A stretch of 64,000 nucleotides of DNA from Clostridiales bacterium Firm_14 (lineage in GTDB: Bacteria > Bacillota > Clostridia > Saccharofermentanales > Saccharofermentanaceae), in NCBI GenBank assembly GCA_001604135.1, contig LVAT01000018.1, positions 1 to 64,000 on the forward strand. The letters run 5' to 3'. The notes under the pieces are model-generated. The model made no database searches. It was not told where the DNA came from and was given only the letters and a program-made list of their open reading frames with translations. The position numbers and the translations under genes were made by a program. The first letter of the stretch is position 1. Each line of letters opens with the position of its first letter. Below, piece by piece: positions 40,458-49,665 of this stretch.

Positions 40458-41726
40458 TTACTCGCTTATAAGCTTTCTTGCGTACTTGCCGTTATCTAAT
40501 GTAGCGAAGTAATCGTTGAGCGTCTGTGCTCTTCTGATCTGCTCTACGGAACCATCTTCCTTAAGGAGCAATTCCTCGCACCAGAGTCTTCCGTTGTAGT
40601 TATATCCCATGGCGGATCCGTGAGCACCTGCATCGTGGATTCCGAGGATATCACCCATGTCGATCTTAGGAAGCATTCTGTCTATTGCGAACTTATCGTT
40701 ATTCTCGCACAGGCTTCCCGTAATATCGTACTTGTGGTCACAAGGCTCATTCTCCTTGCCGAATACCGTGATGTGGTGGTATGCGCCGTACATTGCAGGT
40801 CTCATGAGGTTAGCAGCGCATGCATCAACGCCGATATATTCCTTATAGATATGCTTCTCGTGAATAGCCTTTGTGATGAGCATTCCGTAGGGAGCCAACA
40901 TGAATCTGCCCATCTCCGTGTAGATAGCAACGTCGCCCATGCCTGCGGGAACAAGAACTCGCTCGAACTGCTTTCTTACGCCCTCGCCTATTACCATGAT
41001 GTCATTTTCAGAATCTTCAGGTCTGTATCCGATTCCGACGCCGCCGGAGAGGTTTACGAATGCGAATTCAATGCCTACCTTCTCTGCGATCTCTACCACG
41101 AGCTCGAAAAGCTGGCCTGCAAGAGTCGGATAATACTCGTTTGTAACAGTGTTACTTGCGAGGAATGCGTGGATACCGAACTTCTTTACGCCGTGAGCCT
41201 TAAGCTGCGTATAAGCGTCAATGAGCTGTTCCTTTGTCATTCCGTACTTGGAATCACCCGGGTTATCCATGATGCCGTTGCTGAGCTTAAAGACTCCGCC
41301 CGGATTATATCTGCAGCTCATGACTTCAGGGAACTGGGGTCCTAAGATCTGCTCTAAGAAAGGGATATGAGTGATGTCATCGAGATTGATGATGCCGCCT
41401 AAGTTAGCGCAGAGCGCATATTCTCTGGCGGGAGTGTCATTTGAAGAGAACATGATCGGTCCGCCAACGGCGTCAGCGAGGATGAGCTCCGCCTCAGATG
41501 AACAGTCAAAGCCGAATCCGTAATCGTTGATGATGTCCATAATATAAGGATTAGGTGTGGCCTTTACTGCGAAATACTCTCTAAAACCCTTATTCCAGGC
41601 AAAAGCCTTCTTTACACGCTCGCAATTCTCGCGGATTCCCTTCTCATCGTAAAGATAGAAAGGCGTGTGGTGTGTTCTTGCGATCTCTTCGACCTGATTC
41701 TTGGTTACAAAAGGCTTCTTTTCCAT
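40458..41726 (-). CDS. lysA: Diaminopimelate decarboxylase
   Basis: A 422-residue PLP enzyme of the alanine-racemase/ornithine-decarboxylase fold III. It converts meso-diaminopimelate to lysine. The PLP lysine is in YFAVKATPNP (about 50-59), NLSGGVGIGYRPE forms the phosphate site, and GSLCENNDKF supplies the active-site Cys. It carries the HAFLASNT variant in place of the common HxGSQ, as in a known LysA subgroup. An ODC-type specificity is less likely because of CENND. Monocistronic. Confidence 0.9.
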   Translation of the reverse strand: MEKKPFVTKNQVEEIARTHHTPFYLYDEKGIRENCERVKKAFAWNKGFREYFAVKATPNPYIMDIINDYGFGFDCSSEAELILADAVGGPIMFSSNDTPAREYALCANLGGIINLDDITHIPFLEQILGPQFPEVMSCRYNPGGVFKLSNGIMDNPGDSKYGMTKEQLIDAYTQLKAHGVKKFGIHAFLASNTVTNEYYPTLAGQLFELVVEIAEKVGIEFAFVNLSGGVGIGYRPEDSENDIMVIGEGVRKQFERVLVPAGMGDVAIYTEMGRFMLAPYGMLITKAIHEKHIYKEYIGVDACAANLMRPAMYGAYHHITVFGKENEPCDHKYDITGSLCENNDKFAIDRMLPKIDMGDILGIHDAGAHGSAMGYNYNGRLWCEELLLKEDGSVEQIRRAQTLNDYFATLDNGKYARKLISE

Positions 41727-41876
41727 ATGTTTTCATTCCTTAGTTAATAATCAGTATGAGGTAAATTAACATTTTATCAGACGAAATACAAGGCATTTGT
41801 GCTATATTTACTTTCGAAGAAAAGCTAGACTTTCTTCAGCATTTTTAGTGCTTTTTGAATAAGGGAGGATTAACAA

Positions 41877-42134
41877 ATGGACAATCTTAACATTCCTGAG
41901 GAGTACCGTCCGATATCAATGTGGGGCTACTTCGGCTATGAGATCTTATTCTCTATCCCGATCGTAGGTTTCATCTGCCTCATCATTTTCGCGATCGGCG
42001 CAAAGAACGTCAACAAGAAGAACTTCGCAAGATCTCATTTCTGCTATACGATCATCTGCTTCACGGTCTTCCTGGTAGCATTGGCGATCGTTCTTGCTAC
42101 GGGAGCTGTAGAATCAGTCCAGTCCTGGTTCTGA
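41877..42134 (+). CDS. Small two-helix membrane protein
   Basis: 85 residues with two hydrophobic helices (about 22-42 and 58-78) separated by a basic loop (KNVNKKNFARSHF). The N-terminus NIPEEYRPISMWGYFGYEIL is a pattern I associate with a conserved clostridial family of unknown function. GGGAGG ribosome binding site. It converges on the DUF975-like gene with only a 1-nt gap, so no terminator separates them. Confidence 0.75.
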   Translation: MDNLNIPEEYRPISMWGYFGYEILFSIPIVGFICLIIFAIGAKNVNKKNFARSHFCYTIICFTVFLVALAIVLATGAVESVQSWF

Positions 42135-42135
42135 T

Positions 42136-43998
42136 CTAACCGTCTTCAAGAACGGTTTCTATAGTCACATCATCCTCGTTATCGAAATTACCCGTAATGC
42201 CGTAACCGGTATTGGGCACGAAGTTCGAATAGACGAAGTCACCGGCCATTATCAGCACAAGGATCAAGGCCAGAGGCACAAGAACCTTTCTGTTTATTTT
42301 ACGGATCAGATTATCGAGGAGCGGGGCAAGGACATAGATGAACGCAAGTCCGCATACACCGAATACAAAGAGGCCCTCAGCGCAGATCCTGCTGTTGAGG
42401 TTAAGGAAATAACCGCTGTAATCCCACCACTTCTTGTCGAAGGCGACTTCCAGAAGCCAGCTAGTGAAATACTCTACCGCACCGCATGAGATGATCGTTG
42501 AGAAGAAGAAGACTACGGGTCTCTTTCTTACGCGGTGAAGGCCCATGAGAACGATAAGGCCGCCAAAACCGTAGATAGGAAGCCACGGTCCGTGGTTAAA
42601 GCCTCTGTTTATGAGCTGTCCCTTCATGAGGAAGTAATAGAAAAGCTCCCATGTCCAGCCGAAGTTAGAGAAGATAACGAACAGCATGGCAATAGATGAC
42701 AGCGAATAGTGCCTCATGTAGTGAATGTTGTCCAATGCCTTTATCCTGCGCTGCTCAGGTATCGGAGAAAGCCTCGACGGATAGACAAGGCCCGTCGCTT
42801 CCTTCTCATAAGCGAGCATTTTCATTCTGTGAGCCTGACGGTTCTCATATTCGATCTCTTCTTTGCTGTTCCAGAGGATAACGCCGAAATTCTTTGCAAA
42901 GAACTTCTCGCGGCGTCCTTCAAGGTTCTCAAGTGAGTACTCAGGCTTGGAGATCTCGACGAGAACATCAGAATATACATCTGCAAGCTTATTGGAATCG
43001 GCTCTGATGAACAGGAATTCATCGTTAAGCAGCTCCGTACCGGCAATACCCTTCTCCTTTGCATGCTTTCTGATCTTGGCATAATACTCGGAATAGCAGC
43101 AAATCATGTAGGGGTTGGAGAAGAAGATATTGGACATGCCGAACGTGAAGCTTCCCAAAACATACCATCCCATGAAGCTCAAACTCATGACAAAGAGCTT
43201 CCACTTATTGCCCCTCATCATGAGCCATGAAAGCTTTGCGGCTTCGAAAGGCTTGATATCAGGGTTCTCGGCAATGATGTAAGGCATCAGGAAAAAGCCA
43301 AAGTGAACGACCGGGAATCCTATGATCGTGGACATGCCGAGCAGTTCGATCACGGTTCTTAAGGCCATCGTAAAGGAAGCTCTGATCCATCTCTTCACCC
43401 TGATGAAGAACAGGTATCTCGAGAAAGGAATCCTCTTATAAATGCGGCCTTCGAGGAATATCCTTCGGTTGACGGCAATATATACATTACGGACGAACAT
43501 CCATGCGAATAACGCCATTACCGCAAGCAGTATGATAAGCAGGAGTTTCCCCACATTGCCGAATGCTATGAACTGTATAACGATCGAATAGAGATTGGAG
43601 ATGATCGTCTCTTCCGTTATGTAATTAATGATCTGGTTGAGCGTTCCCTTTGTCCTGCCGAATATCTTGTTGGCATCGTCATTTTCAAGAGTCTTGCTGT
43701 AGAGATACTGCTTAACGTCATTGTATAGAGAGTCTGCATCAGAGTCAATGGAATTATAAGCATTCTCGAGCCTTCTGACATCTTCCATTCCGGTAAGCTC
43801 GCAAAAAGCATTGACCGCGTCTGAAACAACCTGTCTTCTTACAGAGATGAGATTATCGGACGTAAAGAATTCCGCCTGGATGATGAGCGAGAAAAGACAG
43901 GCAACAACATACATCAGATAATGATGCTTGAGATTGCTCTTCGCCTCCCGCTTCAGTTCTTTGCGCGAGAATATAAAACTGTCTTTTGACTTCTCCAA
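42136..43998 (-). CDS. DUF975-like plus CmpB-type (putative ABC transporter permease) membrane protein
   Basis: About 620 residues. The N-terminal half (about 1-300) looks like DUF975: FSRKELKREAKSNLKHHYL then several helices and a Phe/Gly-rich membrane core. The C-terminal part (about 430-600) carries the pattern of the CmpB-like family (RGFNHGPWLPIYGFGG, KKWWDYSGYFLNLNSRIC). It is called a putative ABC transporter permease, but transport is unproven. I prefer a TTG start at 43998, because AAGGGG lies 7 nt upstream, whereas the ATG at 44025 abuts a terminator T-run and has no binding site. Confidence 0.8.
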   Translation of the reverse strand: MEKSKDSFIFSRKELKREAKSNLKHHYLMYVVACLFSLIIQAEFFTSDNLISVRRQVVSDAVNAFCELTGMEDVRRLENAYNSIDSDADSLYNDVKQYLYSKTLENDDANKIFGRTKGTLNQIINYITEETIISNLYSIVIQFIAFGNVGKLLLIILLAVMALFAWMFVRNVYIAVNRRIFLEGRIYKRIPFSRYLFFIRVKRWIRASFTMALRTVIELLGMSTIIGFPVVHFGFFLMPYIIAENPDIKPFEAAKLSWLMMRGNKWKLFVMSLSFMGWYVLGSFTFGMSNIFFSNPYMICCYSEYYAKIRKHAKEKGIAGTELLNDEFLFIRADSNKLADVYSDVLVEISKPEYSLENLEGRREKFFAKNFGVILWNSKEEIEYENRQAHRMKMLAYEKEATGLVYPSRLSPIPEQRRIKALDNIHYMRHYSLSSIAMLFVIFSNFGWTWELFYYFLMKGQLINRGFNHGPWLPIYGFGGLIVLMGLHRVRKRPVVFFFSTIISCGAVEYFTSWLLEVAFDKKWWDYSGYFLNLNSRICAEGLFVFGVCGLAFIYVLAPLLDNLIRKINRKVLVPLALILVLIMAGDFVYSNFVPNTGYGITGNFDNEDDVTIETVLEDG

Positions 43999-44026
43999 CA
44001 GGTCACCCCTTCCAACGCATATCATA

Positions 44027-44078
44027 ACAAAAAAAGCCGTGCAAATCTTTATTAAAAATAAAAGAATTGCACGGGCTT
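44027..44078 (-). terminator. Terminator of the SDR gene
   Basis: AAGCCCGTGCAA pairs with TTTGCACGGCTT (one bulge) and AT-rich extensions, followed by T7 on the minus strand. It separates the SDR gene from the DUF975-like gene downstream. Confidence 0.85.
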
Positions 44079-44122
44079 ATATGGTTAAGAGCTCCGGACG
44101 GTTTCACATCCGGAAGGCATGA

Positions 44123-44896
44123 TTACATTGCTGTGTATCCGCCGTCAACAGGGAGATTTACGCCAGTTACATATGTTGTAGCGGGAGATGCGAGGAAGCA
44201 GACAGCTGTATCGAGCTCGCCGTCGTTGCCGTATCTCTCGAGAGGGATCATTGTTCTTGCATTAGCCTGGAAGAAGTCAGAATCCAATGTCTCCTTTGTA
44301 AGAGGGCTGTAGAAATAGCCGGGGCAGATGGAGTTTACTGTGATGCCGTACTTACCCCACTCGGAAGCTAAAGCTCTTGTAAGGTTTACAACGCCGCCCT
44401 TAGCTGCGTGATAAGGAGATGCGGGAGCTACCTTGTTGCCTACAAGACCATACATGGAAGCGATGTTGATGACTCTGCCGAACTTAGCAGGGATCATAGC
44501 CTTCTTTGCGATGGCTCTTGCCATTCTGAAAGAACCGAAGAGGTCGATGTCGATCTCGTTCATGAACTGCTCATCCGTGATGTCCTCTGCAGGAGCAACA
44601 GCGCCTGTGCCTGCATTGTTTACGAGGATGTCGATCCTGCCCATCTTAGAGAGAATCTCATCTGTAGCAGCGTCAACTGCTGCCGTATCTGTAATGTCGA
44701 GCTTGACTGCGAGTGTCTTTACACCATATGTCTTCTCGATATCTGCACAAACTTCGTCGAGCAGATTCTGGCGGCGTGCAATGGCTACGATATTACAGCC
44801 CTGATTTGCAAGAGCCTTAGCCATCTGAACACCGAGTCCTGTGGAGCAACCTGTAACAACAGCAACTCTACCCGTTAAATCAAAAATGTTAGCCAT
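44123..44896 (-). CDS. SDR-family oxidoreductase (gluconate 5-dehydrogenase-like)
   Basis: 257 residues of a classical SDR. TGCSTGLGVQMAK is near residue 15 and NNAGTG near 88. The catalytic Ser lies in INIASMYG, YHAAKGG holds Tyr/Lys, ICPGYFYSPLT follows, and the end is PVDGGYTAM. The closest remembered relatives are gluconate 5-dehydrogenase and 2-deoxy-D-gluconate 3-dehydrogenase. No uronate-pathway gene is adjacent, although GH115 (releasing methyl-glucuronate) is 9 kb away. The start at 44896 gives a 6-nt spacing from AGGTGG. Confidence 0.88.
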   Translation of the reverse strand: MANIFDLTGRVAVVTGCSTGLGVQMAKALANQGCNIVAIARRQNLLDEVCADIEKTYGVKTLAVKLDITDTAAVDAATDEILSKMGRIDILVNNAGTGAVAPAEDITDEQFMNEIDIDLFGSFRMARAIAKKAMIPAKFGRVINIASMYGLVGNKVAPASPYHAAKGGVVNLTRALASEWGKYGITVNSICPGYFYSPLTKETLDSDFFQANARTMIPLERYGNDGELDTAVCFLASPATTYVTGVNLPVDGGYTAM

Positions 44897-44951
44897 ATTC
44901 ATTCCACCTCATCTGATATTTTTGGCCGGAGTCTTTCTCAACTCCACGGAA

Positions 44952-44980
44952 ATTATACAAAAGCCCCATGATCTCATTAA
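44952..44980 (-). promoter_or_regulatory. Promoter of the SDR gene
   Basis: TTAATG (44975-44980), a 17-nt spacer and perfect TATAAT (44952-44957) on the minus strand. A GGAGT/ACTCC hairpin lies in the leader (about 44932-44949). Confidence 0.5.
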
Positions 44981-45159
44981 GTCAAAAACTCTTTCTTTTT
45001 ACGCAAAAATGGGCTTGCCTGTGATGTTTCCATTAAGTTTTACTCTCGTTTATATATAAAACTCTCATAATGATTTTCAATTCACTCAGAAAAGGAACCT
45101 TTGCGGTGAAAATGTTATAATGGTTTTACATATTAAATTCAGTAGGAGGATTTAGAGTT

Positions 45160-45519
45160 ATGAAGTTTTTTATTGGTAAGTGCGGAACCGTTGTAACCAA
45201 GCTTTTCGAGACCGATTGCGAAGGTGGTCATCTTGAAGAACTCATCCCCAACACTACTGATGCTGCAGGCGAGAAGCATGTACCCGTAATCAGCGTTAAC
45301 GGACAGGAAGTTACCGTTGCAGTCGGCGAAGTCGCTCACCCCATGATGGATGCACACTACATCACATTCATCGCTCTGGAGACTGACAAGGGTGCGGTCG
45401 TAAGACAGCTTAAGCCCGGCAGCGAACCGAAGGCTGTTTTCACTATCGGCGCAGACGAGAAAGTCATTGCCGCTTACGAATACTGCAACCTCCACGGTCT
45501 GTGGAAGGCTGAAGCATAA
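45160..45519 (+). CDS. Superoxide reductase (desulfoferrodoxin-like, centre I lost)
   Basis: 119 residues. Reduces superoxide to peroxide at a mononuclear iron site in anaerobes. The centre II ligands are present: Glu-Lys-His in EKHVPVI, two His in VAHPMMDAHYI, and Cys/His in EYCNLHGLW. The N-terminal desulforedoxin-like region that normally binds a second iron through four Cys has only C8 and C20. It is therefore degenerate, comparable to spirochaete enzymes that lack centre I. GGAGG ribosome binding site; TATAAT lies at 45116-45121. Confidence 0.92.
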   Translation: MKFFIGKCGTVVTKLFETDCEGGHLEELIPNTTDAAGEKHVPVISVNGQEVTVAVGEVAHPMMDAHYITFIALETDKGAVVRQLKPGSEPKAVFTIGADEKVIAAYEYCNLHGLWKAEA

Positions 45520-45540
45520 ACTTAAGGCAGCCGGCAATTC

Positions 45541-47088
45541 ATGAGATCTACGGAACTGAACGCTAAAGGCAAACTTACAAAGAAGGAGCTTGCCCTACTG
45601 ATAATATCGGCAACTGTCACGATAACGGTCGTGTCAGCATGTTCCCCCCTTTATCCGTTCAATCCCTGGAACGACGCAAACTGCTTTTTCACTTTAGGCC
45701 GCGGTATCAAGCACGGTCTGGTTCCTTACAGGGACCTTTACGAACAAAAAGGCCCTCTTCTCTACTTTATCTATGCACTGGCAGCTCTTATATCGGAGAA
45801 GTCATTTACGGGTGCATGGATCGCTGAGTGCGTGTTCGCTTCTTTGTTCGCAGTATTCTCATGGAAGACCGCAAAGCTTTTTACAGAGCCCTCGAAATAT
45901 TCGATTGCGGTCATGCCTTTATTTCTGGGTCTCACTTATACGACAAGGATATTTAACTTCGGAGGAAACGCCGAAGAAATCTGCTTTCCGCTCCTTGCAA
46001 TAGTTCTTTACTTCGGACTGAAAGCAATAGTTAACGGCAATGCACTGCCTTCCAGGAACGAAGCGCTCATATGCGGCCTCATCACAGGAGCGCTCTTCTG
46101 GATTAAATATACTTTTATCGGCTTCATGATCGGCTTCTGCTTGTATATCCTCATCACGGCCATCAGGCAGAAAGAATTCAAACTGCTGGGAGCATTGATC
46201 TTAAGGTTCATTTTGGGATTCGTTATCCTCTCGGCGCCCATCCTCATTTATTTCGCTGCAACAGGATCCCTGAAATATCTTTGGGAAGCATACTTCTATA
46301 ACAACATGTTCCTGTATCATGCGGGCGAAGCGAAAAGCAAATTAGCCTCAATACCCGTGGTAAAGAACATCTATATCCCCATCTATGCCGCAGTTAATCT
46401 TTGCTGCAAGTATCCGAAGTTCGGCGTCATGCTTGTCTTATCCATCGTATCCCTTTTCTTCATCAAAAAGGAATACCGAAAGAAAACGGTATTCCTTTTC
46501 GTGATAACTCTCGCATTATCTTTAGGGTTTATCTTTACAAAGAGTTCTTTTATCTATTACTACATCTACCTTGATGCCTGCTACTTCTGCCTGATCCTGA
46601 TCCCCTGCATTACAGGTCTTAACCTTTTATCCAAGACCTTCAAGCAGAATCCCGGATTCATGCAGGGGATCATAACAGGTGCGCTGGTTATTCTTTATCT
46701 TGTAACTGCATTGCTCAATAAGAACACTTATCTTATTTTCCAGAAAAAGGATTTCCTGGCTCAGTACCGGTATGCCGAGATAATCAATCAGACTCCTGAT
46801 GCGAAGATCCTGACTTACGATGTCATGGATTCAGGCTTCTACACTGCTGCAGGCCTTCTTCCGCAGAATAGGTTCTTCTGCTATCTCAACATTGAATCAA
46901 ATTACCCTGCAATTCTTGAAGAGAAGGACAGACTGATCGAAGCTGGATATTTCGACTTCATCGTCACGAGCTACTTCTGTGAGAGAAACTGGGATAATTA
47001 TGTTCTCATCAGAGAGGAAGCAGATACTTACATTGACTATACCGGAGAGAAAACTCTGGACGGGTACAGACTTTATAAACGAGTTTAA
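45541..47088 (+). CDS. GT-C/GT39-like membrane glycosyltransferase
   Basis: 515 residues with about 10-12 transmembrane helices and a C-terminal soluble domain of about 100 residues. The first outer loop has NPWNDANCFFTLGRGIKHG then PYRDLYEQKGPLLY. The acidic residue in the first loop and the YEQKGP pattern are typical of polyprenyl-phosphate-sugar-dependent GT-C enzymes of the GT39-like group. The acceptor is unknown. It starts 21 nt after the superoxide reductase stop, probably co-transcribed by chance. Confidence 0.8.
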   Translation: MRSTELNAKGKLTKKELALLIISATVTITVVSACSPLYPFNPWNDANCFFTLGRGIKHGLVPYRDLYEQKGPLLYFIYALAALISEKSFTGAWIAECVFASLFAVFSWKTAKLFTEPSKYSIAVMPLFLGLTYTTRIFNFGGNAEEICFPLLAIVLYFGLKAIVNGNALPSRNEALICGLITGALFWIKYTFIGFMIGFCLYILITAIRQKEFKLLGALILRFILGFVILSAPILIYFAATGSLKYLWEAYFYNNMFLYHAGEAKSKLASIPVVKNIYIPIYAAVNLCCKYPKFGVMLVLSIVSLFFIKKEYRKKTVFLFVITLALSLGFIFTKSSFIYYYIYLDACYFCLILIPCITGLNLLSKTFKQNPGFMQGIITGALVILYLVTALLNKNTYLIFQKKDFLAQYRYAEIINQTPDAKILTYDVMDSGFYTAAGLLPQNRFFCYLNIESNYPAILEEKDRLIEAGYFDFIVTSYFCERNWDNYVLIREEADTYIDYTGEKTLDGYRLYKRV

Positions 47089-47122
47089 TCCTGACTTCTT
47101 CTTGTTAACCATAGTTTTCATG

Positions 47123-48241
47123 TCAGACCACCAGCCTTTCTACATAAGGGTGAACCAGTAAAGGATTTACGCCGATCTTTACGATATCTCCTTCCTTTAC
47201 CTTGTTTTCTGTTACATCGACAGTCATGTGCGATACGCCTATCCTGCCGATCACCGGACTCTTCTTTCCATTTATCCACACATTTAAAACGGGATCGTCG
47301 TTAATTCTCTTAAGAATGTTCTTTAAGATATTAATGAACGAGAAATCCATTGCGCTCTTCTGAATGAGGCCTACGCCGCATCCTGTACCGATCCTGACTA
47401 CTGCAAGGGAACTGTCTCTTTTGAGGTATGCCTCGCCGCTGTATCCGATATGTTCGCCTTCGAGTCTCTCATATACGGAAAACACTTTGGATTCGAGCCA
47501 TACGGCCTCCTCGAGTTCGCTGTTGTCACCGACTTTGCCAAGGATAGCGCTTCCGACTCTTACAGCGTCGTAGCCCAATGCACCGAATGTCATTGCTGCC
47601 TTGGAATTTGCAATGTGGCAGATACCGGGCTCTACGCCTGCTGCCCTGATCTTCTCCAATGCCAGATTAAACACACGGACCTGGTTCTCAACGCTCTTCT
47701 TGTAGTTATGAGTGCTGCCTGCAAGGTGAGAAAAGCATCCTTCAATGGAGATGCAGTCCTTGATCTTGCTGAAATCGAGCATGTCGTCAGCGTTAAAGCC
47801 GTATCTTCCGAGTCCTGAATCGATCTGGATATGAACTCTCGGCTTCTTGCCTACGAGCTTATATACGTCGAGCAATTCAGGGATCTGGTTCTCATTTCCC
47901 AATGCGATTACGACACCGAGAGATACCATCGTTACGAGCTCGCTGAAATCAGAGATAGGAGTAAGCATAAGGATATCTTCCTTGCATCCTTCTTTTCTCA
48001 ATGCTATCGCTTCACATGGAGCCGTTACGGCATACATGAAAATGCCCTGATCCTGGATGATATGGTAAAGATTAGCTACGCCCAATCCGTAACCATTCTC
48101 CTTAACGACGGCGATGATCTTTGCGCCTGTCTTTTCCTTTATATATTTAACGTTGTTGATAATTGCTTCCTCCTTAATAACAAGAGTCGCATTCTTATCA
48201 AAACAACTGTTATTCTGTTCATTTAAGATCTCATTGCACAT
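47123..48241 (-). CDS. Alanine-racemase-like PLP protein, catalytic residues altered
   Basis: 372 residues of fold III. The PLP-lysine strand is present (IIAVVKENGYGLG, near 42), as are VHIQIDSGLGRYGF, CFSHLAGS and HIANSKAAM. The C-terminal beta domain departs from alanine racemase. The strand that carries the second catalytic base, usually GYADG, reads RIGTGCGVGLIQ with no Tyr. The usual MDQ motif is replaced by GVSHMTVDV. It may act on another amino acid or be a non-catalytic relative. The start at 48241 uses GCGAGG. Confidence 0.82.
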   Translation of the reverse strand: MCNEILNEQNNSCFDKNATLVIKEEAIINNVKYIKEKTGAKIIAVVKENGYGLGVANLYHIIQDQGIFMYAVTAPCEAIALRKEGCKEDILMLTPISDFSELVTMVSLGVVIALGNENQIPELLDVYKLVGKKPRVHIQIDSGLGRYGFNADDMLDFSKIKDCISIEGCFSHLAGSTHNYKKSVENQVRVFNLALEKIRAAGVEPGICHIANSKAAMTFGALGYDAVRVGSAILGKVGDNSELEEAVWLESKVFSVYERLEGEHIGYSGEAYLKRDSSLAVVRIGTGCGVGLIQKSAMDFSFINILKNILKRINDDPVLNVWINGKKSPVIGRIGVSHMTVDVTENKVKEGDIVKIGVNPLLVHPYVERLVV

Positions 48242-48365
48242 AATGCAAACCTCGCTTTCTGTATACAAGGTTATTACGTGGATTTTTCAAATCATCTTCA
48301 TATCAGCATCAAAACGACAACAAGATTGTGAGAAAAAATCGGCTAAATTGTGTGAAAGAGATCAG

Positions 48366-48400
48366 TAAAAAACGCCGCTGAGATATATTCTCAGGGCGTT
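48366..48400 (-). terminator. Terminator of the RlmI-like gene
   Basis: AACGCC plus CTGAG arms pair across a 7-nt AT-rich loop with small mismatches, followed by T6 on the minus strand, 35 nt after the stop. The rest of 48242-48365 shows nothing. Confidence 0.75.
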
Positions 48401-48435
48401 TCAGGGTTTTCAAACACATCCGGAAATCCGGCAAA

Positions 48436-49650
48436 TCAAACAACTTGGAAAATATAAAATTTTAAATACTCTGTCTCAGGAACATTCCAAAGTATCGGGT
48501 GATCCGGCGCCTGTGTTCTCGCTTCGATCTGCCTTAAGCTGACGCTCGCATCCCTTGCCGCAGAAGAGAGCATCTTCCTGAACAATTCATCGCTCATGAA
48601 GTGTGAGCACGAGCATGTGGCAAGATATCCGCCTCTGGGAAGGAGCTTCATCGCCTTAAGATTGATCTCCTTATATCCCCTGCCTGCCGAATCAACGGTA
48701 TCTCTGGATTTTGTGAATGCCGGCGGATCTAAGATTATGTAATCAAATGAGTGATCTTTCTTTTCTGCCATCTTTGTCAGCAGCTCGAAAACATCCTCAC
48801 ATACATAATCGATCTTATTAAGCAGTCCGTTGCGCTCTGCGTTCGCTCTGGCCATCTCTATGGCCTGTGATGATATGTCGACACTAGTAACGTGTTTGGC
48901 GCCGTTATACGCGCAATTAAGGCCGAATGAGCCCGTGTGCGTGAAGCAGTCTAATACATTTTTATCCTTGGCGATCTTTGCAGCAGCCAGTCTGTTATAT
49001 TTCTGGTCCAAAAAGAATCCTGTCTTCTGGCCGTTCTCGACATCAACCGAATACCTGATGCCGTTCTCGACGATCTCAGTTATGCAGGAATAATCCTTGC
49101 CGTCATACCAGCCCTTGTAGAGCTCCAGACCTTCCTTCTCACGAAGGGCAAGTTCATTTCTCTCATATATGCCCTTAAGAGGCTCTCCGAGCTCTTCGAA
49201 AACATCCATCACGGCCTTATAGATGACATCCTTATTAAGCTCAACGCCGAGGCATGCGATCTGTGTTACGGCGATATCTCCGTATCTGTCACAGGTAAAG
49301 CCCGGAATCTGGTCTGCCTCGCCGTGGATCAGTCTGCAGCACTTGAAGTCATCTCCCGGCATAACCGTCTTTCTGTACGAAACAGCATAGAGGATGCGCC
49401 TGTACCAGAACTTATAATCGAATACATCATTGCTGTTACGCGAAATGATCCTTACCGCGATCTTCGAATTTGAGTTATAGAAACCTGCTCCCTGCCAGCT
49501 TGATCCTTCGAAGCAGTCGACGATACAGCCGTCAGCAAGCTCGGCTTCTGTCTTTATCTCATCCGCATAGACCCAGGGGTGACCGTTCTTAAGAGACCGG
49601 GCAGCCTTCTGGGATATTAAAACTTTGGGAAATAATCTCTCTGTCTTCAT
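48436..49650 (-). CDS. Class I SAM-dependent rRNA cytosine methyltransferase (RlmI-like)
   Basis: 404 residues. An N-terminal PUA domain (about 1-75, RSLKNGHPWVYADEI), a linker and a Rossmann methyltransferase domain follow: VLDCFTHTGSFGLNCAYNGAKHVTSVDIS for SAM, then DYIILDPPAFTKSRD for base and catalysis. The RlmI/RlmK family methylates 23S rRNA cytosines at C5. The target position in this lineage cannot be read from sequence. It lies 15 nt after the unknown gene ending at 49666. Confidence 0.9.
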   Translation of the reverse strand: MKTERLFPKVLISQKAARSLKNGHPWVYADEIKTEAELADGCIVDCFEGSSWQGAGFYNSNSKIAVRIISRNSNDVFDYKFWYRRILYAVSYRKTVMPGDDFKCCRLIHGEADQIPGFTCDRYGDIAVTQIACLGVELNKDVIYKAVMDVFEELGEPLKGIYERNELALREKEGLELYKGWYDGKDYSCITEIVENGIRYSVDVENGQKTGFFLDQKYNRLAAAKIAKDKNVLDCFTHTGSFGLNCAYNGAKHVTSVDISSQAIEMARANAERNGLLNKIDYVCEDVFELLTKMAEKKDHSFDYIILDPPAFTKSRDTVDSAGRGYKEINLKAMKLLPRGGYLATCSCSHFMSDELFRKMLSSAARDASVSLRQIEARTQAPDHPILWNVPETEYLKFYIFQVV

Positions 49651-49665
49651 GCCGTTACGACCTTA

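Noticed and set aside
40620-41345. A 241-codon plus-strand frame opposite lysA
   Set aside because: Antisense to a conserved enzyme and without recognisable features.
45061-45090. Fur/PerR box upstream of the superoxide reductase
   Set aside because: CATAATGATTTTCAA matches only part of the 7-1-7 consensus in very AT-rich DNA; not enough to call.
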